Positions 43,079 through 52,322 of a stretch of DNA of 64,000 nucleotides are shown here, in pieces. How positions within the stretch are numbered: the stretch's first letter is position 1; each line of letters begins with the position of its first letter. The stretch is taken from assembly GCA_022600955.1 (NCBI GenBank), contig JAHZJK010000019.1, forward strand, positions 40,570 to 104,569. Direction: 5' to 3'. This stretch comes from Gammaproteobacteria bacterium (lineage in GTDB: Bacteria; Pseudomonadota; Gammaproteobacteria; Steroidobacterales; Woeseiaceae). The translations under genes were made by a program, and so were the position numbers. Below the pieces are notes generated by a model. That model worked only from the letters and a program-made list of their open reading frames with translations. It was not told the origin of the DNA and ran no database searches.

Positions 43079-43954
43079 ATGATCGAATGGCTTACAAAAC
43101 CGATAACCGAAGCGCAGCTTCATGCGTGGGACGAGGGTCTGAACAACTGGTTCTTCGTCCTGGCATTGGTGTTTCTGATATTCGAGTTTGTTCGATTGCG
43201 GCTAAAGGGCGAATTGAAGTGGAATATGGCGACGGATTCTCTGGCCAATTTTGCGACGCTGGCCGCTTTCATCGCAATCAATGTAGCGCTTGGTTTGCTG
43301 TACCTTGGAACATTCTACTTCTTCTACGAATATTTCAGTATTGCCCAAATTCCCATCACAGTGTGGTCGATAGTCCTCTGCGTAGTACTCGCCGATTTCA
43401 TCTATTACTGGGAACACAGGTTTATGCATCGTGTCGGATTCGCGTGGGCAACTCACACGGTTCACCACAGCTCACCCTATTTCAATATCTCCGTCGCGTA
43501 TCGATTTGGGCCGCTCGATGGGATCATCCCGCTGTTCTTCCATATTCCTCTCGCGATGCTTGGCTTTAATCCAATTGTCATTTTCTTCGCAGAAATTGTC
43601 GTCCAGCTTTATCAAACGGCTCTGCACACTGAGGTGATCCGCAAGTTGCCACGGCCTATAGAAGCTGTAATGAATACTCCATCACACCATCGAGCCCACC
43701 ATGGTTCGAATCCTCAATACATTGATAAGAACTACGCGGGCATATTCATAATCTGGGACAAAATGTTCGGCACTTTCGCAGAGGAAGACGAAAAAGTTGT
43801 CTATGGCATTACGAGGCCCATAGATTCAGTCAACCCATTGGTCGTTTTCTTTCACGGATTTACACGTCTCTTCGTACAGATGAGAGGCGCTGTGGGATTA
43901 CGGAACAAGTTAGGGTATTTCTTGAAACCACCGGGTTGGGAGCCTAGACGATAA
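43079..43954 (+). CDS. Membrane diiron hydroxylase/desaturase, sterol desaturase (fatty acid hydroxylase) superfamily
   Basis: A 291-residue membrane protein with about four hydrophobic segments and the three histidine clusters of the superfamily: HRFMH, HTVHH and HHRAHH. These bind two irons for oxygen-dependent hydroxylation or desaturation of a lipid. AWATHTVHHSSPYFN and HHGSNPQYIDKNYAGIFIIWDKMFGTF are typical of bacterial members; the substrate (sterol, hopanoid, fatty acid or alkylglycerol) cannot be told. Base composition is more AT-rich than the neighbours, as is tetR, hinting at separate acquisition of the pair. Confidence 0.87.
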   Translation: MIEWLTKPITEAQLHAWDEGLNNWFFVLALVFLIFEFVRLRLKGELKWNMATDSLANFATLAAFIAINVALGLLYLGTFYFFYEYFSIAQIPITVWSIVLCVVLADFIYYWEHRFMHRVGFAWATHTVHHSSPYFNISVAYRFGPLDGIIPLFFHIPLAMLGFNPIVIFFAEIVVQLYQTALHTEVIRKLPRPIEAVMNTPSHHRAHHGSNPQYIDKNYAGIFIIWDKMFGTFAEEDEKVVYGITRPIDSVNPLVVFFHGFTRLFVQMRGAVGLRNKLGYFLKPPGWEPRR

Positions 43955-43997
43955 TTGACTCAAGGTTGGTGCCAGGTCGAGTGGAAGCGCACGCCTA

Positions 43998-46634
43998 TCA
44001 TTGCTGTGCTCGAGCGAGCGCCAGACGCTCCGTCGCAATTTTCGTCTCCGCATGGGCATCACCTTGCTGTTCCGTCAGATGCTCAAGCGCATCAACAAGG
44101 ATCTCCTCGGCTTCAGCATGGCGCCCCAGCCCAACGAGCGCGCCACCGAGTCCGCTCTTGACCTGCGACACGAGCAAGCTCGACTCGTCAAAATGCTGGC
44201 GCCGCATGGGCAGCGCTCGCTCGAATTGTCGTGCCGCCACTGCGTAGTCATCTTGACTGAGTGCCGCTACAGCTACGCCATAGATTGGAAAGGAGCGGTG
44301 AATGTGGTCTGAATCCAGGCCAATCACATCCTGAACTTCAATCGCTTTCTGAAAGCTCTCAATTGCACCGTCGTAATCCTCCTGGGCGTGTTGTAACCAG
44401 GCGAGATTGTTCTGCGCTGCACCATATCCCGCCGAAGGTTCGTCATAGTTGACGTCCAGGATGCGGAGAAACTCCTTGGATGCTTTCACGGCGCCGTCGA
44501 TGTCGTCCATATTCGACAGCAAAATACTGTACTCATTGTATGCGTTGCCAACTTCAAGATGATCAGCGCCCAGTACTTTGACCCGTGTTGAAATGTTTTC
44601 AAGATATAGCGCCTGGGCCTCCTCGAAGCGGTCCTGAGCGCGATACAAATCGGCCAGGTACCGTTGTGTCTCCAGAAATCTCGGATGCTGATTACTGTAG
44701 ATACGTTCTTGCATCGCCATCGCATTCTCCAATAGTCTCTCCGCCTCGTCATTGTTGCCTTGCTGTCGATGCACTGCGGCAAGTTTGGACTGTAATTCCG
44801 CGACGTGTGCATCATCACCGTCGGTAAGTCTTCGACTGATGGCAAGGCCTTCTTCGAACAGCGCCCTTGCTTCACGTAAATCGCCTTGAAACTCCGTCAA
44901 ATGGGCTTGCAAGAGAATCACTTCGACGAATTCGACAGAGTCCTGACCAAAAAGCTGTGCACGGGATTCCCTGACCTGGGAATAGATGGCTGCCGCTTCG
45001 TCATAGTTTGATCGGTCTTGCTGGATCATTCCCAGCATAAGCTCGATGGTCGCCAGTTCGTCCAAAGCCGGAGTTGCTTGCTGTTCGATCGTTCGCTTGG
45101 CATCGCTAAGCAAAGCCTCGGCACGATCCAGGTTGCTAAACCCATAGAATGCTTCGCCCAGCACCCGCAGCATGACCGCTCGCAAAGCGGGTTGATCCTC
45201 CAGATCTTGCCCAATTTGTATTGCGCCGTAGTCGAGAAGCTGTCGTGCTGTTGTTTCTTCGCCCTGCGCATAATTCGGGTTGGCGCCGTTGAAGACGCTC
45301 TGTAAAAATTCGCTGACCGCCTCTGCCTTTTGTCGTTCCGCGGTCGCGATATCGCGCTCGTTAGCGATCCGATTGATGGAAAAGGTGATTGAAGCGACGA
45401 TGGCGACACTTGCAAGTGCCGCTATCGCACTGGGAAGGCGATTGCGCCGCAGGAACAACCGGGCGCGATAAGCGAGGCTGGTGGGCCGTGCTGATACAGG
45501 GCGTTGGTCCAGAAATCGCTGAATGTCTGCGACGAACTCGCGAACCGATGCGTAGCGACGATCAGGTTCCTTGTTCATTGCCATCAGGACGATGTTGTCC
45601 AGATCGCCATCCATCGTCCGAGCCAGCTCCGCAATTTTTGTACTACGGGCTTCGGCAATCCTCAGCAGATCGACGTCACTGGCATTGCCGCTGCCGGTCA
45701 CTCGCGAACTTGGTTTTAGTGGGTCGGTCTCGCAAATAACCCGTTCTACCTCAGCCGGCGTGTTTGAGCGCATCATATACGGGTGCTGGCCGGTCAGGAT
45801 CTGATACAGCAATACACCAAGAGAATAGATGTCGGAGGCGACCGAGATCTGCTCGCCGCGGACCTGTTCCGGGCTGGCGTGCAAAGGGGACATCATTCGG
45901 GCGTTCGAGCGTGTCTGCAAAACGTCGCTATCGGCTTCAAGCAACTTGGCGATACCGAAATCCAACAGTTTCGGTTCGCCGTCGCGATTGACCATGATGT
46001 TGGATGGCTTGATGTCGCGATGAATGATGAGGTTACGGTGTGCGTGATCGACGGCTGCACAAATCTTGACAAACATGGTCAAGCGCTCGCGTGTGTCCAG
46101 ACTCTGATTGTCGCAATAATGGTCGACGGACTCGCCATCGACATATTCCATTACCAGAAACGGTGCGCCATCCTCAGTCTCACCGCCGTCCAGCAGGCGG
46201 GCGATACTGACGTGGTTTAGTGTTGCGAGCATTTGTCGCTCTGTCCGGAACCGTTGTACAAGTTCGTCGGTAGGACGCCTCACCCCCAGCACCTTGATTG
46301 CAACTTGTTGCTGGTATTGATCATCGCCACGTTCAGCCAGATAGACCTGGCCCATGCCGCCCTCGCCCAGCAGGCTTACAATGCGATATTGATGGATGAA
46401 CTCGCCAGTCTGAGTTTTGCTGGCATCGGCCGCTGCTTCGGATATGACGTCCGTAAGTTCCTGGCCGGTGTTCTGCGCGGCATCAAGTAATTTCGAAACC
46501 TCGTCGAAGAGACGTTTGTCGTCGCCGGCGGCTGCCTTGAGAAAGGTTGCTTGCTCGGCGATGGGTTGCGCCAGGGACTGCTGAAACAACTCCCTGATCC
46601 GGCGCCAGCGCGCCGTCGTGTTGTCTGCATTCAT
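43998..46634 (-). CDS. Transmembrane Ser/Thr protein kinase with TPR-rich C-terminus
   Basis: An 878-residue Hanks-type kinase. The kinase domain (about 84-375) has the P-loop GEGGMGQV (90-97), VAIK with Lys114, HRDIKPSN with catalytic Asp207, DFG (225-227) and SPE (254-256). An N-terminal helical region of about 75 residues precedes it. One membrane segment (about 402-420) follows, and residues about 440-875 are tetratricopeptide repeats, predicted to be outside the cytoplasm. All catalytic residues are intact. This layout is regularly encoded beside ECF sigma factors of the TIGR02999/ECF43 type, and one is found 3.6 kb away in this locus. Confidence 0.93.
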   Translation of the reverse strand: MNADNTTARWRRIRELFQQSLAQPIAEQATFLKAAAGDDKRLFDEVSKLLDAAQNTGQELTDVISEAAADASKTQTGEFIHQYRIVSLLGEGGMGQVYLAERGDDQYQQQVAIKVLGVRRPTDELVQRFRTERQMLATLNHVSIARLLDGGETEDGAPFLVMEYVDGESVDHYCDNQSLDTRERLTMFVKICAAVDHAHRNLIIHRDIKPSNIMVNRDGEPKLLDFGIAKLLEADSDVLQTRSNARMMSPLHASPEQVRGEQISVASDIYSLGVLLYQILTGQHPYMMRSNTPAEVERVICETDPLKPSSRVTGSGNASDVDLLRIAEARSTKIAELARTMDGDLDNIVLMAMNKEPDRRYASVREFVADIQRFLDQRPVSARPTSLAYRARLFLRRNRLPSAIAALASVAIVASITFSINRIANERDIATAERQKAEAVSEFLQSVFNGANPNYAQGEETTARQLLDYGAIQIGQDLEDQPALRAVMLRVLGEAFYGFSNLDRAEALLSDAKRTIEQQATPALDELATIELMLGMIQQDRSNYDEAAAIYSQVRESRAQLFGQDSVEFVEVILLQAHLTEFQGDLREARALFEEGLAISRRLTDGDDAHVAELQSKLAAVHRQQGNNDEAERLLENAMAMQERIYSNQHPRFLETQRYLADLYRAQDRFEEAQALYLENISTRVKVLGADHLEVGNAYNEYSILLSNMDDIDGAVKASKEFLRILDVNYDEPSAGYGAAQNNLAWLQHAQEDYDGAIESFQKAIEVQDVIGLDSDHIHRSFPIYGVAVAALSQDDYAVAARQFERALPMRRQHFDESSLLVSQVKSGLGGALVGLGRHAEAEEILVDALEHLTEQQGDAHAETKIATERLALARAQQ

Positions 46635-46673
46635 GCTATCGCCTCGGCGTTGTACTCAAGGTCATCATACAAA

Positions 46674-46707
46674 AGCCCTGCTCAGCGCTTACACGCCAAG
46701 CAGGGCT
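46674..46707 (-). terminator. Rho-independent terminator after the FG-GAP lipoprotein gene
   Basis: Perfect 9-bp stem AGCCCTGCT (46674-46682) / AGCAGGGCT (46699-46707), followed on the minus strand by TTTTGTAT. It lies between the lipoprotein gene and the kinase gene, so the kinase probably needs its own promoter or readthrough. Confidence 0.75.
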
Positions 46708-46717
46708 AACTGTAGCG

Positions 46718-49700
46718 CTATTGCGAAGACAGCGCGAATACGACCTCGACAGCGCTATCGTCAAAGGCAATGATGTCGCTACGCCCGTCTCCGTTTACGT
46801 CGCCCATAAACCGAGGATTATCGTTGTAGGTAAAGCCGCGGCGTACTGAGAACTCTGGCAACCACTCGCGCACGCCGTCGAATGCATTGCCGTTACCATT
46901 GTTAAGGGCATAGTAGGTGCCACCAATACCGTTGGTTTGCAGCGGACCAAAGCCAACCAGATCGAGCAAGCCATCGCCATCGACATCGGCGAAGTAACGC
47001 TGATCATTGGGTACTCGCCAGCCATCATTGAAGCAATACTGATTGGATATCGTCCGTGTGCTTGCGCTGCTCGTCAATCCGCCTGTGGCCGTTGCCAACG
47101 ACACAATTGTGTTGCTGTTAGCAAATCCGATGACGTCATCGCGACCGTCGTTGTTGATATCAACAGCCAGACGAGGGTTCTTCGAAATTCTCCAGTCATT
47201 GTCATAGACCATGAGATTGTTGTAGGTCGCTGTCGACTCAAACACAGGTGTGGTTCGGTTAGGTCGGAAGATGGCAATGGCTGACTGAGTGTTACCGAAG
47301 CCTACGATATCGTCGTAGCCGTCGTTGTTCAGGTCAGCAAGGATACGTGGGTATCTGGCGTCCCAACCGCCCGAGCCGGGCCCAAAACGGACGATAGCGA
47401 ATCCGCCCGGGTTCGCGTCGACAAAGCCGCTGCCTGTTGACAGTCCGATGTGCACACCACCGCTTGCGAAAGCAACGATATCGTCAAGCCCGTCCGCATT
47501 CATGTCCGACAGGTAGCGTGGGTAGGTGTCGAACTCAGAGTAGCCTTGACCCGGACTGTAATCGTCGACACATGGGTTGCCGTTGCACAGGACTGTGAAT
47601 TGACCATTACCATCGTTCGCGGCGATGAAGACACCCGTCGCGCCGAAGACCACAATGTCAGGCTCCGCGCTACCGGTGACATTCGCCAGCATGCGACGCT
47701 GTGACGCCTTGTTGAAGCTCGTACCACTGGCGAAGTCGTCGAACTGTTTCAGTGCGGCATCGAAACCCGCCCCGTTCGATAGTGCTGTGTAGGTACCATC
47801 TGGCCCGAAGCCAACAATGTCATCGCGACCGTCGCCATTGATATCGGCCACCACGCGTGTGTCATCGTTCTCATTCCAATCACTATTCAGCGACATGCCA
47901 ATGTCGGCCGAAAAGCGCGGCTGAACGCCCACCGTATATTGCATGGATTCCGATGCCGCACCTTCAACGTCTGCAGTAACCGTGACCGTGTACAAACCGT
48001 CGTCGACATAGGTATGCAGTGTGTTTACGGAAATGCTACTGGAGCACGGCGCACAGGCAGGTGAGGAGAAGTTGGGCGTTCCGTCGCCCCAGTCAATCGT
48101 CAACCTCGTGATGTCGCGATTGCTACCGCCCGAAGCCGCCGCAGTAACCGCGCTATTGAAGGTTTTTTCCGGCCCTGAAAAGCTTGCAGCGAAGCTCACG
48201 CGATCGGGTCCTGTCGGGTTGGCATCATTGTTGTCGGCAATACCATCGCCGTCGGTGTCGGCGCGATCCGGGTCTGTTCCAAGATCAAACTCCTGAAGAT
48301 CACTCAGCGTATCGCCATCTGAGTCGACATTAAGCGGATCAGAGAACACTTGCCGGACCTGGCCCTCGACAGAGATCGCCCAGCCTTCACGTGCTTCCTG
48401 GAAGTCGTCCAGGCCGTCGCCATCCGTGTCCGCTTCAGTGGCAGTCGTACCGAGCAAAAACTCTTCACGATCAAAAATTCTGTCCTGATCCTGGTCACGC
48501 ATGTAGACCATCGAAATACGATCGCCTGGCATCATGATCAGATCATCAAAGTCTGTCGATACGTCGTCGGCGCTTTCGCTGGATGTAAAGACATACCAGA
48601 AGCCAGTCTCGATGCCTGTCGTCGCCAGGCCACGCACCTCGTTGATAACGTCCCGAAAGACGCCAGTCGATTGACCGTTTTCGTCGATGACTTCCTTGCT
48701 GATGACCGTGTAAGGGATCTCCAGCGAGTTGTTCATGACTTCACTCATGGGGATACCGATGACTTCGTTGGTGACCGGATCTCGTGCAACATTGGTTGCT
48801 ACCTGGTAGCGCTCGACCGTCTCGCTGCCAGCGATTTGGTTGTCGCCATAATCAATAACAATCTGTGCCGTCTGCGCGTTAACGTCCTGCGCGATTCGCC
48901 CCCAGTCACGGCCGTCTTCGTCTCCAATGTCCGTCATGTCGAAAGAGCCAACGGTGAACTGCAAGCCACTCGGATCCGCCATCAAAGCCTCCAGTGAGTT
49001 GGCGTTTGAGAAGTCCTGACTCACTGTCTTTTGGATAGACTGACCGGTGCTAATGAGTTGCGGGCCGCCATCAATGTCATAGATCAATGTGCCGATGGGC
49101 TGAATAGTGCCGCTGCGTCCGGAACGCCGGCTTGCGATGATTTCGACACTGGACAATACGAATGACAGGTCCGATGTGTTTTCGACACTCAGCAGTGTTG
49201 TCAGCGTACCGCCATTGGTTTGGCGAGTGGCGCTGTTTGTGTTGTTCGACAACTGGCCATACTCCTGCCGCGAGCTGCTGGCAGAAGTGCTGCTGATTGA
49301 CGTCGACACTTCCTGAGTAACGGATGCCGAAACACTCGACTCAACGCCGGATTTGGCAGATCCACCGATACTTGTGGGTGATACTGACGCTTCTGCTTCT
49401 GAATACACGCGAGTGCTGGCACCGACTGTTGCCGATGTCGATTCTGTATCGGACCGGGAAAACGAACTTTGTTGTCCTCGTTCGTAGGTGGTGCTGTAAG
49501 ACTGTGAGTAGCCTGCGTCCTGCGTATCGATGACGTTGATGTCTATCGACGGTGCGCCAATGACATCAATTCGCACTGTCGGCAAGTCGGCGATCAACGG
49601 ATTGAATCCGCCGTTGTTCACTTCCCGGCCATCGGAAAGCCCATCACCGTCTGTATCTACCAGTTGTGGTGAGCTGCCGATTGCAATTTCCTGTGCATCG

Positions 49701-50110
49701 GTCAAGCCATCGCCATCCGTGTCCACGCTGCTGCTGGGTGTTACGCAGGTCACGGTGACATTGGTGACATTCGCATTCGCGGTGCCAGAAGCGTTGGCCA
49801 CCGTACAATTTTGAGTCGGGTTTGTCGGCGCGGTCCGGACCGATACCGTATACGCGCCGCCGCTGCTTACCGAGGTAGAGAACGTGAATGTACCGTCTGC
49901 AGCGACGCTCAAGTCATCGGCCGCATTGTTTTGCAGCACCAGGCCGCTACCGGCAATGCCAGAGGCGCTACCGCCAACCGTAAAACTGCTGGTTGGTGGA
50001 GGTGGAGGTGGTGGGGGTGGCGTGGACGTATCTCCGCCACCGCCTCCGCCGCAGCCGCTGATTACCAGGGTGAGTAAGGCCAAATGCCAATGTATGTTCT
50101 GCGTTCTCAT
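46718..50110 (-). CDS. Giant surface lipoprotein: TSP3 repeats, Ser/Thr-rich binary-toxin-like module, PKD, FG-GAP propeller
   Basis: A 1130-residue predicted lipoprotein: lipobox ISGC (Cys20), then poly-Gly and poly-Pro linkers. A small Ig-like domain spans about 41-125. Calcium-binding thrombospondin-3 repeats (DTDGDGLTD type) lie at 129-165. The 180-535 module begins with a Ser/Thr-rich stretch (200-300) of alternating polar residues. More TSP3 repeats (540-630) and a PKD-like domain (635-730; IDWGDGTP, HTYVDDGLYTVTV) follow. Seven FG-GAP/VCBS repeats (745-1130; D-I-N-G-D-G-x-D-D-I-V-G-F type) then predict a seven-bladed propeller. TSP3 followed by such a Ser/Thr-rich module recalls the pore-forming subunit of binary toxins (anthrax PA), but this is a visual, unproven similarity. 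It is divergent from the ECF sigma gene. Confidence 0.75.
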   Translation of the reverse strand: MRTQNIHWHLALLTLVISGCGGGGGGDTSTPPPPPPPPPTSSFTVGGSASGIAGSGLVLQNNAADDLSVAADGTFTFSTSVSSGGAYTVSVRTAPTNPTQNCTVANASGTANANVTNVTVTCVTPSSSVDTDGDGLTDAQEIAIGSSPQLVDTDGDGLSDGREVNNGGFNPLIADLPTVRIDVIGAPSIDINVIDTQDAGYSQSYSTTYERGQQSSFSRSDTESTSATVGASTRVYSEAEASVSPTSIGGSAKSGVESSVSASVTQEVSTSISSTSASSSRQEYGQLSNNTNSATRQTNGGTLTTLLSVENTSDLSFVLSSVEIIASRRSGRSGTIQPIGTLIYDIDGGPQLISTGQSIQKTVSQDFSNANSLEALMADPSGLQFTVGSFDMTDIGDEDGRDWGRIAQDVNAQTAQIVIDYGDNQIAGSETVERYQVATNVARDPVTNEVIGIPMSEVMNNSLEIPYTVISKEVIDENGQSTGVFRDVINEVRGLATTGIETGFWYVFTSSESADDVSTDFDDLIMMPGDRISMVYMRDQDQDRIFDREEFLLGTTATEADTDGDGLDDFQEAREGWAISVEGQVRQVFSDPLNVDSDGDTLSDLQEFDLGTDPDRADTDGDGIADNNDANPTGPDRVSFAASFSGPEKTFNSAVTAAASGGSNRDITRLTIDWGDGTPNFSSPACAPCSSSISVNTLHTYVDDGLYTVTVTADVEGAASESMQYTVGVQPRFSADIGMSLNSDWNENDDTRVVADINGDGRDDIVGFGPDGTYTALSNGAGFDAALKQFDDFASGTSFNKASQRRMLANVTGSAEPDIVVFGATGVFIAANDGNGQFTVLCNGNPCVDDYSPGQGYSEFDTYPRYLSDMNADGLDDIVAFASGGVHIGLSTGSGFVDANPGGFAIVRFGPGSGGWDARYPRILADLNNDGYDDIVGFGNTQSAIAIFRPNRTTPVFESTATYNNLMVYDNDWRISKNPRLAVDINNDGRDDVIGFANSNTIVSLATATGGLTSSASTRTISNQYCFNDGWRVPNDQRYFADVDGDGLLDLVGFGPLQTNGIGGTYYALNNGNGNAFDGVREWLPEFSVRRGFTYNDNPRFMGDVNGDGRSDIIAFDDSAVEVVFALSSQ

Positions 50111-50273
50111 GATCGTCTCCCGGCCTGCTTGTGCAGGTGAATGATGTCTGTTGCTTGGTAAAGCGAAGAACCAGTCGGAATCGTTCGGAAAAAACTCCGA
50201 ATTCTGTCAAATGCGACGTAAGTGCATGAAAAGTAATGTGCTACAGTCAATCGGTGTTTCCCGGAATCGACCC

Positions 50274-50825
50274 ATGTCGTCCAATGAAGTCACACAACTG
50301 ATTCATCAGTGGCAGGCAGGTGATGCGGCCGCGTTAGATCGGCTTACGCCGTTCATTTACGATGAGCTAAAGCGGCTGGCGCGCGGCTATATGCGTAGTG
50401 AGTCGGCAGGACACACGCTGCAAGCGACGGCACTGGTGAATGAGGCGTTCTTAAAACTCTCTGACGCCGAAATTGACTACTCGAACCGAAGTCACTTTGT
50501 AGCGACGGCTGCCCGCATGATGCGCAGGACACTGGTCGATCATGCACGCGCCAAGCGCAATCAAAAACACGGTGGCGGAAACGTCAACTCAACGCTGCAT
50601 GAAGAATTCGTTGCCGATCAGAACAACACACCAGCAATCCTGGAAATGGATATGGCGCTCGAGAAACTCGAGATCAAAGATGCCCGTCTGGCGGGAGCCG
50701 TGGAGCTGGTGTTTTTCGGCGGGCTAACGTACGACCAGGCTGCAGACTACCTGGGGATCGCGCGTACGACATTCTACGAAGACTTACGGTTTGCAAAAGC
50801 CTGGCTCAAGAACGAGATGCAGTAA
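50274..50825 (+). CDS. ECF sigma factor, TIGR02999/ECF43-like, lacking the acidic region 2.2 motif
   Basis: A 183-residue sigma factor; the ATG at 50274 with a GGAA site 9 bp upstream gives the family N-terminus (VTQLIHQWQAGD). Region 2 includes YDELKRLARGYMRSE, GHTLQATALVNEAFLKL and FVATAARMMRRTLVDHARAK. Region 4 contains VELVFFGGLTYDQAADYLGIARTTFYEDLRFAKAWL. Where ordinary ECF factors, including the one at 30747-31331 (EAEDL), have acidic residues, this one has LQATAL (49-54) with Thr48 and Thr52. In the characterised EcfP/PknT pair of Vibrio, phosphorylation of such a Thr activates the sigma factor. The TPR kinase gene nearby fits that model. Confidence 0.88.
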   Translation: MSSNEVTQLIHQWQAGDAAALDRLTPFIYDELKRLARGYMRSESAGHTLQATALVNEAFLKLSDAEIDYSNRSHFVATAARMMRRTLVDHARAKRNQKHGGGNVNSTLHEEFVADQNNTPAILEMDMALEKLEIKDARLAGAVELVFFGGLTYDQAADYLGIARTTFYEDLRFAKAWLKNEMQ

Positions 50826-50832
50826 CGACAAG

Positions 50833-50855
50833 CCTGTCGGCTTCTGGCCGACAGG
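50833..50855. repeat. Perfect 9-bp hairpin downstream of the ECF sigma gene
   Basis: CCTGTCGGC and GCCGACAGG are separated by five bases, 8 bp after the stop. No T-run follows on either strand, so it may slow or protect the mRNA end rather than act as a full intrinsic terminator. Confidence 0.4.
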
Positions 50856-50912
50856 AGTCGTCCAGGTGCTAAAATCGTGAGCGACTGATACTGACCAGAA
50901 GCAGACGTTCAC

Positions 50913-51332
50913 ATGCACGCCGTCAAGAACCCGGATGTAGCGAGAAAGCTGGAGTCGTACCCGAAAGAAATACGTCGAGGACTGCTGAACCTCCGAGAGC
51001 TGGTTTTCAACGTGGCGGCAGACAACCCGGATATAGGCGGCCTCGAAGAGACCTTGAAATGGGGTGAGCCGAGCTACTTGGCTGAGCATGGCAGTACGGT
51101 GAGAATTGGCAGCAACAAATCGAGGCCAGACTGCTATGCGATGTATTTCAACTGCAATACGAAATTAGTCGACACGTATAGGGAAATCTATTCCGACGTG
51201 TTCAAGTTCGAAGGCAACAGGGCAATTATCTTTCACGAAAAAGATGCGCTTCCGACGGAAGCGCTGGAACACTGCATTCTGCTGTCACTGAAATACCACA
51301 AAATCAAGCACCTTCCACTGCTAGGCGCATGA
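50913..51332 (+). CDS. DUF1801 domain-containing protein
   Basis: A 139-residue cytoplasmic protein of the DUF1801 (YdhG-like) family: YPKEIRRGLLNLRELVFNVA, then LKWGEPSYL and AMYFNCNTKLVDTYREIY. The fold is an alpha-beta barrel-like domain of unknown function, sometimes thought to act on small molecules. No link to the neighbours is evident. It ends 66 bp from the convergent ubiA. Confidence 0.82.
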   Translation: MHAVKNPDVARKLESYPKEIRRGLLNLRELVFNVAADNPDIGGLEETLKWGEPSYLAEHGSTVRIGSNKSRPDCYAMYFNCNTKLVDTYREIYSDVFKFEGNRAIIFHEKDALPTEALEHCILLSLKYHKIKHLPLLGA

Positions 51333-51398
51333 GTGGATCGTCGTACTCGAATTCGCTAATGGCCGTGCGAAAGGCGATGGAACACGTGTCTCCATGCG

Positions 51399-52313
51399 CT
51401 ACAGCGCGATCGGCGCTACCGGGTTGAACGTGTAGTGCAAGACGATGCCGATGAACACGACCATACCGATAAGGTGGTTGTGCAGAAATGCGGCGAAACA
51501 ACCCGCCGGCTGCCGGTCACGGGCCAGCCAGAGGTGATAGGCCATCAGCATGGCTGCAATGGCAACCGACGCGTAATACCAGGCACTCAGCTCAGCGCGA
51601 AAGCCGATCAACAGCAGCGCGACCAGCATGACGCCCTGCAAACCGGCAATAACAAACAGGTCGACATCGCCAAACAGAATCGCAGTCGACTTCACACCAA
51701 CCTTGAGGTCATCTTCACGATCCACCATTGCGTAAAACGTGTCGTAAATGACGGCCCAGATCATTGCCGTGCCAAACGTCAGCCAGGCAAGCTCCGGTGT
51801 CTCGCCAGTCTGAGCCGCAAACGCCATTGGAATCGCCCAGCCGAATGCAGCACCGAGGACGAACTGCGGAATAGATACAAAGCGTTTGATAAAGGGGTAG
51901 GCGACAGTCAGGACGGCGGCGACGATAGCCAGTATTTGTGCAGGCCGGTTGAGCATAGATGCAAGCCCCACAGCGACCAGTCCCAGCGCAACGAATAAGA
52001 CAATTGCTTCGAACGGTGTAACGGCACCCGAGGCAATCGGTCGATTGCGGGTGCGCTCTACATAAGGGTCAATCTTGCGATCTGCGAAGTCGTTCAGGAC
52101 GCAGCCAGCGGATCGCATGACGATAACGCCGAGTACGAACACGATGAAGAGCCCCTGGTCAGGAGTGCCTTCCCCGGCAAGCCACAACGCCCACAATGTG
52201 GGCCACAACAACAGGTAAATCCCGACCGGCTTGTCGGCACGCATCAGCTTGCCGTAGTTACGCAGCTGGCTGACGACTGCCGGCGAGATGATCTGAGCGA
52301 GGGCCTTTTTCAT
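51399..52313 (-). CDS. ubiA: 4-hydroxybenzoate polyprenyltransferase
   Basis: A 304-residue membrane enzyme that attaches a polyprenyl chain to 4-hydroxybenzoate in ubiquinone synthesis. The first Asp motif NDFADRKIDPYVERTRNRPIASG (cited as NDxxDxxxD) and the second, YDTFYAMVDREDD, bind Mg-prenyl-diphosphate. GIYLLLWPTLWALWLA is typical for UbiA. No ubiC is adjacent. It follows recG by 9 bp on the same strand. Confidence 0.95.
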   Translation of the reverse strand: MKKALAQIISPAVVSQLRNYGKLMRADKPVGIYLLLWPTLWALWLAGEGTPDQGLFIVFVLGVIVMRSAGCVLNDFADRKIDPYVERTRNRPIASGAVTPFEAIVLFVALGLVAVGLASMLNRPAQILAIVAAVLTVAYPFIKRFVSIPQFVLGAAFGWAIPMAFAAQTGETPELAWLTFGTAMIWAVIYDTFYAMVDREDDLKVGVKSTAILFGDVDLFVIAGLQGVMLVALLLIGFRAELSAWYYASVAIAAMLMAYHLWLARDRQPAGCFAAFLHNHLIGMVVFIGIVLHYTFNPVAPIAL

Positions 52314-52322
52314 GCCGCGAGT

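Noticed and set aside
43703..43713. GGTTCGAATCC, identical to a tRNA T-arm
   Set aside because: It lies inside the hydroxylase gene, encoding part of the HHGSNP motif; no acceptor stem or anticodon arm can be drawn around it.
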